A stretch of 50,091 nucleotides of DNA from Saccharopolyspora soli (GCF_022678645.1 NZ_JALBWV010000063.1:1-50091); one strand, 5' to 3'. Positions 36,786-46,097 are shown, counted from the stretch's first letter. Notes: a model not told the origin generated them from the letters alone. Program-made: numbers and translations.

Positions 36786-37910
36786 TTACTGAGTCAGCAG
36801 GGTCAGGCCGTAGGCCTGGAGGATTTCGTTCACCGGCTGGAAGTAGGTCGTGCCGCCGGAGGAGCAGTTGCCCGAACCGCCCGAGGTCACGCCCTGGGCC
36901 TGGTCACCGGACAGCCACGAGCCACCCGAGTCGCCGGGTTCGGCGCAGACGTCGGTGCGGGTCAGGCCGGACACGGTGCCCTGCGGGTACTGCACCGTCT
37001 GGTTCTTGGCCTCGATCGAACCGCAGTGCCAGCCGGTGGTCGAGCCGGAGCGGCAGATGGACGCGCCCTCGGCGGCCTCGGTGGAGCCAGCGACACCGAC
37101 CGTGCTGCCGTTGTACTGGTTCACCAACGGCTGCGGGGTGTCACCGGATCCGACCGAGACCCAGCCGTAGTCGTCGCCGGGGAACGACGAGCCCTCGAAC
37201 TGGCCGGTTGGCTCCGTGGTGCTGTCGCCCTGGCTGCCGCAGTGCCCGGCGGTCACGAAGCCGCCCTGCACCGAGAACCCGACCGAGCAGCGGCTGCTGC
37301 CACCGATGTAGTAGGCGTTGCCGCCGATGACGTCGGCGTAGGTCCGCGGGTCTTCGAGGGACTCGACGACGCGGACTGCCTCCGTGAGAACCCCGGTCGC
37401 CTGCACGAACTCCGCCGCGTCGGCCTCGGTGCCCGGCCTGGTGGTGACGACGACCGAGTTCTCGCTGCCGTCGGCGTACCAGCCCGAGATGCCCCTGGGC
37501 GCCACCGTGCTGTGCGTGTTGAGACCTTCGACGACGCCGTTGAGCTCCTCGATGGAGAAGTCGACCTGCCTGGGTTGCGCACCGGCAGCGCGGACCTCGT
37601 CGAACCGGGCCGGGTCGGTCACGCCGACGACCAGCTTGCCGGTCTCGGCGTCGAAGTAGGACCCGCCGAAGGAACCGGCCAGCGAGCCGCGCAGCTGCTG
37701 GTCCGCGCGGTTGGCGGCGGTTTCCTGGGCGATCCGTTGGATGGCCTGGTCACGGGTCAGCCCGAGATCGCGCTGCATCGCGTCGAGCAGAGTCGCCCTG
37801 GCCGGGGTTGGCGCGGTTTCGGTCGCGGTGGCTGGCATGGTCAGCGCGGCAACCGTTCCCGCTGCCAGCATCACAGTCCCGGCCATTCGGGCCGCGAGTC
37901 TGCGCTTCAT
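36786..37910 (-). CDS. Secreted S1 serine protease (streptogrisin/alpha-lytic type)
   Basis: 374 aa preproenzyme. A signal peptide (about 1-30, cleavage near ATA-TET) is followed by an alpha-lytic-protease-type prodomain (about 35-185) and the mature chymotrypsin-fold domain from about 190. The catalytic triad is visible: His in FVTAGHCG, Asp in GDDYGWV, Ser in EPGDSGGSW. Six Cys in the mature part (for example SRCSVGF with GHCG) fit the disulphides of streptogrisins. A secreted endopeptidase for protein digestion; the prodomain should keep it inactive until export. Confidence 0.95.
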   Translation of the reverse strand: MKRRLAARMAGTVMLAAGTVAALTMPATATETAPTPARATLLDAMQRDLGLTRDQAIQRIAQETAANRADQQLRGSLAGSFGGSYFDAETGKLVVGVTDPARFDEVRAAGAQPRQVDFSIEELNGVVEGLNTHSTVAPRGISGWYADGSENSVVVTTRPGTEADAAEFVQATGVLTEAVRVVESLEDPRTYADVIGGNAYYIGGSSRCSVGFSVQGGFVTAGHCGSQGDSTTEPTGQFEGSSFPGDDYGWVSVGSGDTPQPLVNQYNGSTVGVAGSTEAAEGASICRSGSTTGWHCGSIEAKNQTVQYPQGTVSGLTRTDVCAEPGDSGGSWLSGDQAQGVTSGGSGNCSSGGTTYFQPVNEILQAYGLTLLTQ

Positions 37911-38068
37911 CTGTGTCTCCCTCTTGTGAGCTGGATCTCAGGGCCCCCGTCGCTGATCCAGTATCAAAGGAGATCACCAGTCCCACATCCACCTTTCGCC
38001 GCATCTCGCCCAAAACGCCCGTTACGCAACTCGATCGAGCTAGCGAAACAGGGGTTGAACAGGGCCTC

Positions 38069-39025
38069 TTACCGCCCAGACGGGTACTCGGGCAACACGC
38101 CGGTTTCACCTGCCGGGTCGCGCGGCTGGAACGCGCCCGACTCCGGCGCGGAGGTCTGCTGCTGCGACGTCGGCGATTGGCTCGGCTCCGTGGTGGGGGT
38201 GGGCTGCTGCGTCGGCTGTTCGGTCGGCTGCTGGGTGGGCTCCACCTCCGTCGTCGGCTGCGGCTGCTCGCTGCCGGTCTCCGGCGGGGCGTCGGTGTCG
38301 GTCGGAGCGGTCGGCGTCGGCTGCGAATCCTGGTGCAGCACCCGCCCGAGCGTCGTGCCGCGTTCGCCACCGGACAGCGGCCGTCCAGTCACGCCTTCGA
38401 ATCCGGTGATGATCAGCATGCTCAGCACGAACGCCACCGCGCAGCTGGCCGCCACCATCGCCCACCGGATCTGGCGCTTGCGCCGATCAGCGGAGTCCGG
38501 CCGCGCGGCAACGGCTTCGGTGGGCGCGGAACCGTCCCAGCTCAACATGCGGGTGGCGGCCTCGGCGTCGACCTTCGCCGGTTGGTCGTCGAGCTGCCGC
38601 GTCGGTTCGTCCACGACCCGTTCGCCACCCGGCCAGTGCATGCCCGGCGTCAGGTGGATCCGCCGAGTCGCGGCGATCTTTCCGTCCTTTGTGGACACGT
38701 ATCGCGCGACCTCGGTTCGCTTGGACCGCTTCTCCGAAGCCTTTGCCGCGACCTCGGCCGCTTTCTGCTTGGCGTTCTCGAGCGAGCGCTGGTAGAGCGC
38801 ACCGCCGACGGTGATGACCACGCTGGTCAGCCCGGCACCGACCACGGTGCCCGCCACCCCGAGCCGCGAACCGAGGAAGGCCGCCGTCACCGATGCCAGC
38901 GCCGCACCCGCGACCTGCGGCGGCGACAGGTCCAGCTTCTTGGGCTTCTTCTCCGTTTCGTCCGAATCCTGTTGCCTGGACTCCGATTCCTTCCTGACCA
39001 TGGCTCCCACGCACGTTGAAGGCAT
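38069..39025 (-). CDS. Membrane protein of unknown function with Pro/Thr/Gln-rich tail
   Basis: Up to 318 aa, no family recognised. A charged N-terminus (about 10-40, rich in Lys, Glu and Gln), a hydrophobic Gly/Ala-rich segment (about 40-78) that could span the membrane, a basic coiled-coil-like part, a second clear transmembrane helix (about 188-207), and an outside tail of about 100 residues rich in Pro, Thr and Gln with repeated TQQPT-like units. Both ATG 39025 and ATG 39001 are possible starts with similar ribosome sites. It stands alone between the protease and dasR, both on the same strand. Confidence 0.8.
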   Translation of the reverse strand: MPSTCVGAMVRKESESRQQDSDETEKKPKKLDLSPPQVAGAALASVTAAFLGSRLGVAGTVVGAGLTSVVITVGGALYQRSLENAKQKAAEVAAKASEKRSKRTEVARYVSTKDGKIAATRRIHLTPGMHWPGGERVVDEPTRQLDDQPAKVDAEAATRMLSWDGSAPTEAVAARPDSADRRKRQIRWAMVAASCAVAFVLSMLIITGFEGVTGRPLSGGERGTTLGRVLHQDSQPTPTAPTDTDAPPETGSEQPQPTTEVEPTQQPTEQPTQQPTPTTEPSQSPTSQQQTSAPESGAFQPRDPAGETGVLPEYPSGR

Positions 39026-39119
39026 TCTCTCCCGGGACGTTCCAACGGATGATCACAGCGGATTTCTCCAAATCGTTGTCCAACCGTGAGAACTCCCACT
39101 CCGGGTAACGCCGGAACAG

Positions 39120-39150
39120 CGAAGGGCACCCCGATTCGGGGTGCCCTTCG
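39120..39150 (-). terminator. Near-perfect hairpin after dasR
   Basis: CGAAGGGCACCCCGA (39120-39134) and its exact complement (39136-39150), 20 bp after the dasR stop. There is no T-run on the minus strand. The GAAGGGCACCC core links it to the hairpins at 23166 and 25658. Confidence 0.65.
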
Positions 39151-39170
39151 TGCGGTGGAGCCAGCGGCGC

Positions 39171-39926
39171 TCAGGTCGGCGGGTTGAGCCGTGCGACGAA
39201 CTTGTAGCGGTCGCCGCGGTAGATCGAGCGCACCCATTCCACCGGGCGTCCCTCGGTGTCGAAGGAGTGCCGGGACAGCAGCAGCATCGGCAGCCCGACG
39301 TCGGAGCCGAGCAGTTCCGCCTCCTCCGGGCTGGCCAGGGCGGTCTCGATGGTCTCCTCGGCGTGCCCCAGTTCGACCTCGAATTGCTCGCGCAGCACCT
39401 GGTACAGCGAGCCGCCGGATTCCAGCCGGTTGGTCAGCCCGCGGAACCGGGACAGCGGGAGGTGGGTGGTCTCGATGGCCATCGGTTCGCCGTCGGCCAA
39501 CCGCAATCGGCGCAACCGCAGCACGGTCGCGCTCGGTTTGGTCGCCAGCAACGCCGCCAGTTCCTCGGCTGCTGGTTCCTCGACGACCTCCAGCAGCCGC
39601 GAGGTGGGCTGGCGTCCCTGGGCGCGCATGTCCTCGGTGTAGCTGCTCAGCTGCAACCGCTGGGCGACCTTCGGCTTGGCCGCGAAGGTGCCCTTGCCCT
39701 GCACCCGCAGCAACCGGCCTTCCACGGTCAGTTCCGCCAGCGCCTGGCGCACCGTGGTGCGCGAGACGTCGAACTCGGCGGCCAGCGAGCGTTCGGTGGG
39801 GATGGGCGCACCGGGCGGTAGGGACCGGAGCATGTCCAGCAGGTGCTGCTTGAGGCCCCAGTACTTCGGTTCGCGTTGTGCACGTCCAGGCGAGTCCGCC
39901 CCGCCGGACACGGACGTTTCGAGCAT
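39171..39926 (-). CDS. dasR: GntR/HutC-family regulator DasR
   Basis: 251 aa, the length of Streptomyces DasR. The N-terminal winged helix (about 20-90) has PTERSLAAEFDVSRTTVRQAL and the wing VQGKGTFAAKPKV. The C-terminal UTRA domain has SSYTEDMRAQGR, EPMAIETTHLP and EWVRSIYRGDRYKFVARL, nearly as in DasR. Known DasR represses GlcNAc and chitin genes and is released by GlcN-6-P and related phosphosugars. AGGAGG precedes the ATG at 39926. It is divergent from dasA, as in Streptomyces, and DasR sites lie before dasA and before the SIS gene. Confidence 0.93.
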   Translation of the reverse strand: MLETSVSGGADSPGRAQREPKYWGLKQHLLDMLRSLPPGAPIPTERSLAAEFDVSRTTVRQALAELTVEGRLLRVQGKGTFAAKPKVAQRLQLSSYTEDMRAQGRQPTSRLLEVVEEPAAEELAALLATKPSATVLRLRRLRLADGEPMAIETTHLPLSRFRGLTNRLESGGSLYQVLREQFEVELGHAEETIETALASPEEAELLGSDVGLPMLLLSRHSFDTEGRPVEWVRSIYRGDRYKFVARLNPPT

Positions 39927-40130
39927 CGTTCCTCCTACCACCGCAACCTTGCCGCCGTTGGTTCCGCTCCCCGAGGCGTCTAGTCGCCGCCCTCCCGAGT
40001 CGTCCAGTACTTCAGCATGCCCGAAAGTCGGCGGGCTGGTCCCCGTTGCCGCGCAGGTTTCCGCCGCGGTGCGCAACGCCCGAAGATCAAGGCCGCCTTA
40101 TGCGTGCGTGAACAGTAACGCCGAAAAGTC

Positions 40131-40159
40131 TTGACATTGAGTGTCGCGCGCCACAATCT
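40131..40159 (+). promoter_or_regulatory. Probable dasA promoter
   Basis: TTGACA (40131-40136) is an exact -35 consensus, with CAATCT (40154-40159) as -10 after 17 bp. Transcription would start just before the DasR site. Confidence 0.6.
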
Positions 40160-40167
40160 TCATCGCA

Positions 40168-40181
40168 TTGGTCTACACCAA
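40168..40181. promoter_or_regulatory. DasR site (dre) before dasA
   Basis: TTGGTCTACACCAA, close to the dre core TGGTCTAGACCA with one central mismatch, placed right after the -10 box so that bound DasR would block transcription. Confidence 0.8.
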
Positions 40182-40258
40182 CCAGCTGGCGGGTCTCGCT
40201 GCGGCGCTGACGGCGAGCACCCGCGACTCCGCGACCCTCGCGGAGGAAGGGGCGAACG

Positions 40259-41527
40259 TTGAAAACCTGGAGAGCGCTCGCGGCGGTAGCCGCACTGTCG
40301 TTAACCGTCGCTGGCTGCGGCGGAGCGTCCGGCGGCGGCGACAACACTTTGACGGTCTGGCTGATGGACGGCTCCGCGCCGGACGTGCTGGTCGACGAGC
40401 TCAACAAGGAATTCGAGCAGAGCCACCCGGGCATGAAGGTGGACTACCAGATCCAGCAGTGGAACGGCATCCAGGACCGCCTGACCACCGCGCTGACCAG
40501 CAACGACCCGCCGGATGTGATCGAACTCGGCAACAGCCAGAACCCGCAGTTCTCCGCCGAGGGCACGCTGCTGGACCTCACCGCCGACGCCGACGGCCTG
40601 GGCAAGGCGCAGTGGGTACCGGCGCTGGCCGAATCCGGGGCGTGGGAGGGCCAGCAGTACGGCGTGCCGTTCTACGCGGCCAACCGCGTCGTCGTCTACA
40701 ACACGGAACTGTTCCAGCAGGCGGGCATCACCCAGCCGCCGACCACCCGCGACCAACTGATCGATGCCATCACCAAGCTGGAGCAGACGCACGGCGCCGA
40801 CCCCGAGTTCCAGTCGATGTACCTGCCCGGCCAGTCCTGGTACGCGCTGCTGTCGTTCATCTGGGACTCCGGCGGTGACATCGCGGTCCGCGACGGCGCG
40901 AACTTCAAGGGCGCGCTGGACACCGCCCAGACCCGCGAAGGCGTCGAGTTCTACCAGCGGCTGGTCGAAACGTCGGCCACGTCCGCCCCGGCCGACACCG
41001 ACGAGGCCGAGCCCCAGCAGGCCGAGGTGTACGCCAAGGGCAAGGTCGCGATGATGATCGCGCTGCCCTGGGAGGTGCAGACCGCGGCGGAGACCAACCC
41101 CCGGATCGCCGAGATCTCGTCGGCCTTCCCGATCCCGTCGAGGTACGCGGGCAAGACCGCACCTGTGTTCCTCGGCGGTTCCAACCTCGCGATCCCGGCG
41201 GGCAGCTCCGACGCCGACGCCGCCAAGGACTGGCTGAGGCTGCTCACCAGTCAGAAGTACCAGACCAAGCTCGCCGAGAGCGGCGTCGTGCCCGGCGCCT
41301 CGCAGGACACCAGCGCGCTGGAGCGCAACCCGGTGAGCGCGGCGATGGCCGCCGCGTCGAAGTCCGGCAAGGTGCCGCCGCCGGTGCCGCAGTGGGCTGC
41401 CGTCGAGGCCGGGCAGAACCCGCTGAAGGACATGATGACGGCCGTCCTGACCAGGCAGAAGACCGTCGTTGACGCCACCATGGAGGCGAACGCCAAGATC
41501 ACCGAGGCGCTGGCGGCGAACAGCTGA
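40259..41527 (+). CDS. dasA: Sugar ABC transporter solute-binding lipoprotein DasA
   Basis: 422 aa. A signal peptide with lipobox TVAGC (about Cys20) anchors it outside the membrane. The rest is a group 1 sugar-binding protein (LTVWLMDGSAPDVL, PDVIELGNSQNPQF, GVPFYAANRVVVYN). TTG start with GGAGGAAGG upstream. It heads dasA-dasB-dasC; by position next to dasR the ligand is probably chitobiose or GlcNAc. The ligand is inferred from context and not from the binding residues. No ATP-binding subunit is nearby, in agreement with Streptomyces Das, which uses the shared ATPase MsiK. Confidence 0.88.
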   Translation: MKTWRALAAVAALSLTVAGCGGASGGGDNTLTVWLMDGSAPDVLVDELNKEFEQSHPGMKVDYQIQQWNGIQDRLTTALTSNDPPDVIELGNSQNPQFSAEGTLLDLTADADGLGKAQWVPALAESGAWEGQQYGVPFYAANRVVVYNTELFQQAGITQPPTTRDQLIDAITKLEQTHGADPEFQSMYLPGQSWYALLSFIWDSGGDIAVRDGANFKGALDTAQTREGVEFYQRLVETSATSAPADTDEAEPQQAEVYAKGKVAMMIALPWEVQTAAETNPRIAEISSAFPIPSRYAGKTAPVFLGGSNLAIPAGSSDADAAKDWLRLLTSQKYQTKLAESGVVPGASQDTSALERNPVSAAMAAASKSGKVPPPVPQWAAVEAGQNPLKDMMTAVLTRQKTVVDATMEANAKITEALAANS

Positions 41528-41529
41528 TC

Positions 41530-42495
41530 ATGACCGCCACGCAGACCCGACCGGCGCCGGGCGCAACGGGTTCGCCCGTCGTGCCCGGCGCTCCGCGCCG
41601 CGCGCGAGCCCGGAACTCGATGCCGTACCTGCTGCTCGCGCCCGCGGTGCTCGCGCTGATCGTCCTGCTCGGCTGGCCCGCGGTGAACGTGATCGTGACC
41701 AGCTTCCGCAAGCTCGACCTCGGTGAGCTCACCCGCGGCGAGATCACCTGGATCGGCTTCGACAACTACACCGAGATCCTCGGCGACCCCGACTTCTGGA
41801 CCGTGGTGGTCCGGACCGTGGTGTTCACCGCGAGCATCGTGGCGGCCACCGTGTTCGGCGCGCTGCTGCTGGCGTTGCTGATGCGGCACGTGCCCGTGCT
41901 GCCGCGGGCGGTGCTGCAGATCAGCCTGCTGCTTGCCTGGGCGATGCCGCAGCTGGCCGCGACCACGGTGTTCCAGTGGATCTTCGACCAGCAGTACGGG
42001 ATCTTGAACAAGACGCTGGTGCTGCTGGGTTTCGAGTCCTTCGCCGGATCTTCCTGGTTCGCCACCGGCGCCAGCACGCTGACCGTGGTGGGCATCCTGA
42101 TCGTCTGGCAGGCCGTGCCGTTCGTGGCGATGACGCTCTACGCCGCGCTGCTCGGGGTGCCCAAGGACCTCTACGAATCCGCCGGGATCGACGGCGCCAG
42201 CGGCTGGCAGACGTTCGCCACGATCACCTGGCCGCACCTGAAACCGGTTCTGATGATCGTGACGTTCCTGTCGATCCTGTGGGACTTCAAGGTGTTCTCG
42301 CAGGTGTGGGCGATCCGCGAGGGCGGCCCGAACGGCGGGAGCACCACACTGCCGGTGCTGCAGTACCTCGAAGGCATCGCAGGCAAGCACTTCGGGTTGG
42401 CCGCCGCGGTCAGCGTGCTGATGGTGCTCGTACTCGTCGTCGTCTGCGCGCAGTACCTGCGGTTGCTGCTGCGTTCCCAGGAGGTGGAGCTGTGA
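41530..42495 (+). CDS. dasB: Sugar ABC transporter permease DasB
   Basis: 321 aa inner-membrane permease with six predicted helices, the first at about 37-57. The EAA loop reads ESAGIDGASGWQTFATITWPHL, the contact point for the ATPase. It starts 2 bp after dasA and ends overlapping dasC (GTGA, 42492-42495). Confidence 0.9.
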   Translation: MTATQTRPAPGATGSPVVPGAPRRARARNSMPYLLLAPAVLALIVLLGWPAVNVIVTSFRKLDLGELTRGEITWIGFDNYTEILGDPDFWTVVVRTVVFTASIVAATVFGALLLALLMRHVPVLPRAVLQISLLLAWAMPQLAATTVFQWIFDQQYGILNKTLVLLGFESFAGSSWFATGASTLTVVGILIVWQAVPFVAMTLYAALLGVPKDLYESAGIDGASGWQTFATITWPHLKPVLMIVTFLSILWDFKVFSQVWAIREGGPNGGSTTLPVLQYLEGIAGKHFGLAAAVSVLMVLVLVVVCAQYLRLLLRSQEVEL

Positions 42496-43313
42496 GGACC
42501 CGCCGGATCGCGCTTTCGACGCTGGCCCTGGCCATCGCGCTGGTGTTCGCGTTCCCGACCTACTGGATGTTCGCCAGTTCGCTCAAGCCGCGCGGCGAGG
42601 TGCTGTCCACGTCCTACGACCTGGTACCGAGCTCGATCACCGCGCAGAACTACGCGACCGCGCTGCTGGAGTCGGACTTCCTGCGCTACCTGGGCAACAG
42701 CCTGCTGGTCACCCTCACCGCGGTGGCGTGTTCGCTGGTCGCCGGCACCTTGGCGGCGTTGGCGATGAGCCGGTTCCGGTTCCGCGGGCGCAAGGGGTTC
42801 CTGATGCTCGTGCTGGTCGCGCAGATGGTGCCGTTCGAGGCGCTGATGGTGCCGATGTTCCTGTTCATGCGGGATCTCGGACTGCTGGACCGGCTGCCCT
42901 CGCTGATCCTGGTCTACTGGATCACGACGCTGCCGTTCACCATCTGGTCGCTGCGCGGGTTCATCGACGGGATCCCGATCGACCTGGAGGAGGCCGCGAT
43001 GGTGGACGGCTGCGGCCGGGCCGAGGCGTTCCGCCGGGTCACCCTGCCGCTGCTGGGGCCGGGTCTGGTGGCCACCTCGGTGTTCGCGTTCATCACCGCG
43101 TGGAACGAGTTCCTGTACGCGCTGGTGTTCATGCGTTCCGAAGATCTCCGGACGCTGCCGGTCTTCCTGCAGAGCTTCCAGAACGCGTTCGGCACCGACT
43201 GGGGTGCCACGATGGCCGCGGCGACCCTGTTCACCTTGCCGGTCCTGGTGTTCTTCCTGGTCGTGCAGCGGAGAATGGTGTCGGGCATCACTGCGGGAGC
43301 GGTGAAGGGCTGA
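42492..43313 (+). CDS. dasC: Sugar ABC transporter permease DasC
   Basis: 273 aa second permease with six helices, the first at about 6-25. EAA loop: EEAAMVDGCGRAEAFRRVTL. The GTG at 42492 overlaps the dasB stop, so production is coupled. A longer frame upstream is the shadow of dasB. Confidence 0.9.
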   Translation: MRTRRIALSTLALAIALVFAFPTYWMFASSLKPRGEVLSTSYDLVPSSITAQNYATALLESDFLRYLGNSLLVTLTAVACSLVAGTLAALAMSRFRFRGRKGFLMLVLVAQMVPFEALMVPMFLFMRDLGLLDRLPSLILVYWITTLPFTIWSLRGFIDGIPIDLEEAAMVDGCGRAEAFRRVTLPLLGPGLVATSVFAFITAWNEFLYALVFMRSEDLRTLPVFLQSFQNAFGTDWGATMAAATLFTLPVLVFFLVVQRRMVSGITAGAVKG

Positions 43314-43407
43314 CAGCCTGGTCCTGGACCTGGCACCCGGAGTTCCGGGGATGGACACCCGGGCGGTGTCCGGGGTTCGGCCGCCGTGCCGCGACTTTCG
43401 GATAGGA

Positions 43408-43421
43408 TTGGTCTAGACCTC
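43408..43421. promoter_or_regulatory. DasR site (dre) before the SIS gene
   Basis: TTGGTCTAGACCTC; the inner GGTCTAGACC (43410-43419) is a perfect palindrome equal to the dre core. It is 20 bp upstream of the SIS start and indicates a separate DasR-controlled promoter downstream of dasC. Confidence 0.82.
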
Positions 43422-43440
43422 GATGGAAGGGACGGACCCG

Positions 43441-44490
43441 ATGACCGAGGCCACCGCCACCCCCGGCCGCAACATGACCGACGAGATCGCCCAGCAACCC
43501 GCCGTGTTCGCCGACCTGCTGGCCGGTCGCGACGCGATAGCCGAGGTCGCCGCGCGCATCGCCGAACGCCGACCGCGCTTCGCGCTGCTGGCCGCACGTG
43601 GCTCCAGCGATCACGCCGCGCTCTACGCGAAGTACCTCATCGAGGTGCTGCTCGAACTGCCCGCCGGGCTGACCTCGCCGTCGACGACCACGCTCTACGG
43701 CGCGCGACCGGACCTGACCGACGTGCTGCTGGTGTCGGTCAGCCAGAGCGGCGGATCGCCGGACCTGCTGGAGGTCACCGAGTCCGGCCGCGAGCGCGGC
43801 GCGCTCACCGTCGCGGTCACCAACACCGCCGACTCCCCGCTGAACTCCGCCGCCGAGCTGTCGGTGGACATCCGCGCGGGTCAGGAACAGGCCGTGGCCG
43901 CGACCAAGACCTACAGCGCGACGCTGCTCGCCCTGTACCTGCTCATCGACATGGTGCGAGGCGGCACCGGAGCGCAGGCCGAGTCGATCCCGGATCTGGC
44001 GGCGACCACCCTGGACACCAGCCGCGAGGCGGTGGACGAAGCAGTGCGCAGTTACCGATTCGCGGAACGGATCGTCACCACCGGGCGCGGCTACTCGCTG
44101 GCGACCGCCAGCGAAGCGGCGCTCAAGCTCGCCGAGACCAGCTACCTCTCGGCCCGCTCCTACAGCGGCGCCGACCTGCTGCACGGCCCGGTCGCGGCGC
44201 TCGACGCGGACACCGCAGTGCTCGCGATGTGCAGCGATGGGCGCGGCGGCTACGCGATGCGCGAAGTGCTCGACGCGGTTCACGAGCGCGGCGCGGACAT
44301 CTGCGCCATCGGCTCGGCGGCCTCGGACGTGCGGGCCTCGCACCGCATCCCGGTCCCCGCCTGCGCCGAGGAGCTGGCGCCGGTGCTGGAGGTCCTGCCG
44401 GTGCAGCAGTTGGCGCTCGGCCTGGCACTGGACCGTGGCTTCGACCCGGACAACCCGAGAGGTCTGCGGAAGGTCACCCGCACCCGCTGA
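43441..44490 (+). CDS. Double-SIS sugar-phosphate isomerase/deaminase (AgaS/NagB-II type)
   Basis: 349 aa with two SIS domains as in the isomerase half of GlmS. LAARGSSDHAALYAKYL and VSVSQSGGSPDLLEV form the first sugar-phosphate site; GRGYSLATASEAALKLAET the second. The C-terminus DPDNPRGLRKVTRTR resembles the GlmS tail. There is no glutaminase domain, so a GlcN-6-P deaminase (NagB-II) or related ketose-aldose isomerase is likely. ATG 43441 was chosen over 43423 because GGAAGGG lies before it. It has its own dre and follows dasC, the place where Streptomyces has dasD and nagB. Confidence 0.88.
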   Translation: MTEATATPGRNMTDEIAQQPAVFADLLAGRDAIAEVAARIAERRPRFALLAARGSSDHAALYAKYLIEVLLELPAGLTSPSTTTLYGARPDLTDVLLVSVSQSGGSPDLLEVTESGRERGALTVAVTNTADSPLNSAAELSVDIRAGQEQAVAATKTYSATLLALYLLIDMVRGGTGAQAESIPDLAATTLDTSREAVDEAVRSYRFAERIVTTGRGYSLATASEAALKLAETSYLSARSYSGADLLHGPVAALDADTAVLAMCSDGRGGYAMREVLDAVHERGADICAIGSAASDVRASHRIPVPACAEELAPVLEVLPVQQLALGLALDRGFDPDNPRGLRKVTRTR

Positions 44491-44540
44491 CCCGGCCGGA
44501 ACACCCGGTCCGCGAATCTCCTTCTGGTGCCTGTCTTTGT

Positions 44541-44712
44541 TCTTGCTTTTGAAGCGGCGAAGCCGCTTAGCGCACCGCCGCAGGTTCTCAGGCTGTGCCC
44601 ACTGGTGTTCTCCGGGAGGACAGCCACGACGTGGTGCATCGGACATACACGATGTCGGGGATCCCGGACCGAGACGGCGTCTGAGGTTCCACCACGCAAA
44701 CCGAGTCCGAAG
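44541..44712. repeat. Structured intergenic repeat, copy B
   Basis: Same orientation as copy A (36581-36760) and the same ordered blocks, with a gap of about 16 bp near the start and insertions in the middle. The AAGCGGC/GCCGCTT hairpin (44552-44568) is kept with a changed loop (GAA for GTA), and CTCAG/CTGAG and GACAT-ACACG-ATGTC pairs remain. Apart from this element and the terminator at 44743-44774, the 355 bp between the SIS and amidohydrolase genes holds nothing I recognise. Confidence 0.8.
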
Positions 44713-44742
44713 ACAGGCTTTTGGCAGGTCGGAACGCAAAAG

Positions 44743-44774
44743 CCCGCCTCACCGAGGGGGCGGGGTGAGGCGGG
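44743..44774 (-). terminator. Rho-independent terminator of the amidohydrolase gene
   Basis: CCCGCCTCACC (44743-44753) pairs exactly with GGTGAGGCGGG (44764-44774), followed on the minus strand by CTTTTGC. Confidence 0.75.
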
Positions 44775-44845
44775 CAACGCCAGGTTACGCCGAACGGAGC
44801 AGCCTGCAAACGTCGGGGCGAAGCGGATGGCAGAGGCGAAGGTCC

Positions 44846-45688
44846 CTAAATGTCGTATACCTGTCGTGCCGTGGTGTCGAACACCGCCGAACGCTGGCGA
44901 TCATCGAGTCCCGCGGTCAGCTGCCTGGCCAGGTCGATGACCTGCCCGTACTCGGCGGCGAGCAGGCACACCGGCCAGTCCGAGCCGAACATCAGCCGAC
45001 CCGGCCCGAACGCCTCCATTACCACGTCCGCGTAAGGTCGCAACCTCACCGGATCAGGTTGCCGGGTCCAGTCGTCCTCGGTGACCAGCCCGGACAGTTT
45101 GCAGACCACGTTCGGGTGCGCCGCCAACGCCCGGATCCGGCTCGCCCACGGCTCCAACTCGCCGGTGGCCACCGGCGGTTTCGCGCAGTGGTCGAGCACG
45201 AAGGTCAGCTGCGGGAATTGGCTGACCGCCTTTATCGCGGCGGGCAGCTGGTGCGGGCGGACCAGCAGCTCGTAGACCAGACCAGCGTCTTCGACCGCGG
45301 CCAGCCCGTTCAGCACGTCCGGGCGGATCAGCCAGTCCGGATCCGGTTCGTCCTCGACCTGGTGCCGGATGCCCTTCAGCCAGCCGCCGGAGGGGTGGGC
45401 CTGCAGGAAACCGATCCGCTTTCGGGCGTCGCGGGCGGTCAGGTCGATCCAGCCGACCACCGCCGCGATGCAGTCCACGGTGTCGGCCAGCACCAGCATC
45501 TCCGGGGTCTCGTCCGGATCCGAGACGGTCTGCACCAGCACCGTGGCGTCCACCGCGGAGCCCGCCAGCGCGTGCTGCAGATCAGCGGGTCGGAAATCGC
45601 GGCGCAATGCCGCCATCTCGGGGCCGACGATCCACGGTTGGTCGCGGACGTCGAGATCCCACAGGTGGTGATGGGTGTCGACGGTCAT
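44846..45688 (-). CDS. Amidohydrolase family protein (L-fuconolactonase-like)
   Basis: 280 aa TIM-barrel metal-dependent hydrolase of the Amidohydro_2 family. DTHHHLWDL at the N-terminus carries the first metal His pair; VGWIDLT, LDHCAKPP and MFGSDWPV (with the conserved Asp) follow the order of L-fuconolactone/2-pyrone-4,6-dicarbonate lactonase relatives. It may open a sugar lactone. It is not NagA: it lacks the NagA layout. No DasR site is seen upstream. It stands alone on the minus strand with a clear terminator. Confidence 0.88.
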   Translation of the reverse strand: MTVDTHHHLWDLDVRDQPWIVGPEMAALRRDFRPADLQHALAGSAVDATVLVQTVSDPDETPEMLVLADTVDCIAAVVGWIDLTARDARKRIGFLQAHPSGGWLKGIRHQVEDEPDPDWLIRPDVLNGLAAVEDAGLVYELLVRPHQLPAAIKAVSQFPQLTFVLDHCAKPPVATGELEPWASRIRALAAHPNVVCKLSGLVTEDDWTRQPDPVRLRPYADVVMEAFGPGRLMFGSDWPVCLLAAEYGQVIDLARQLTAGLDDRQRSAVFDTTARQVYDI

Positions 45689-45924
45689 CTGACTACCTCG
45701 CTCGCCCCGGCGTGCCCCGTTCTTCCATCGTCTACATCGGACATTTCGCGCGGACAGGGCGCGGCGCGGCGTAACTCGGCAAGGTCTGCCATGGTTCTTC
45801 TCCCCGACTGATCAAGCGACGCCTCGATATATAGCCGCTCTAAGCATCAGAAGCCATAGGTTGGCAAGAACGCCCCCGCGCGGATTCGGCCCGCGCGATC
45901 AGCACCGCGTCGGGGGGAGGTACC

Positions 45925-46097
<173 letters not shown>

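Noticed and set aside
39955..40000. GGCGTCTAGTCGCC as an autoregulatory DasR site before dasR
   Set aside because: It is palindromic around TCTAG-like sequence but lacks the TGGT/ACCA half-sites; support is too weak.
44846..45688. NagA (GlcNAc-6-P deacetylase) for the amidohydrolase next to the das genes
   Set aside because: Length and motifs fit the Amidohydro_2 lactonase group, not NagA.
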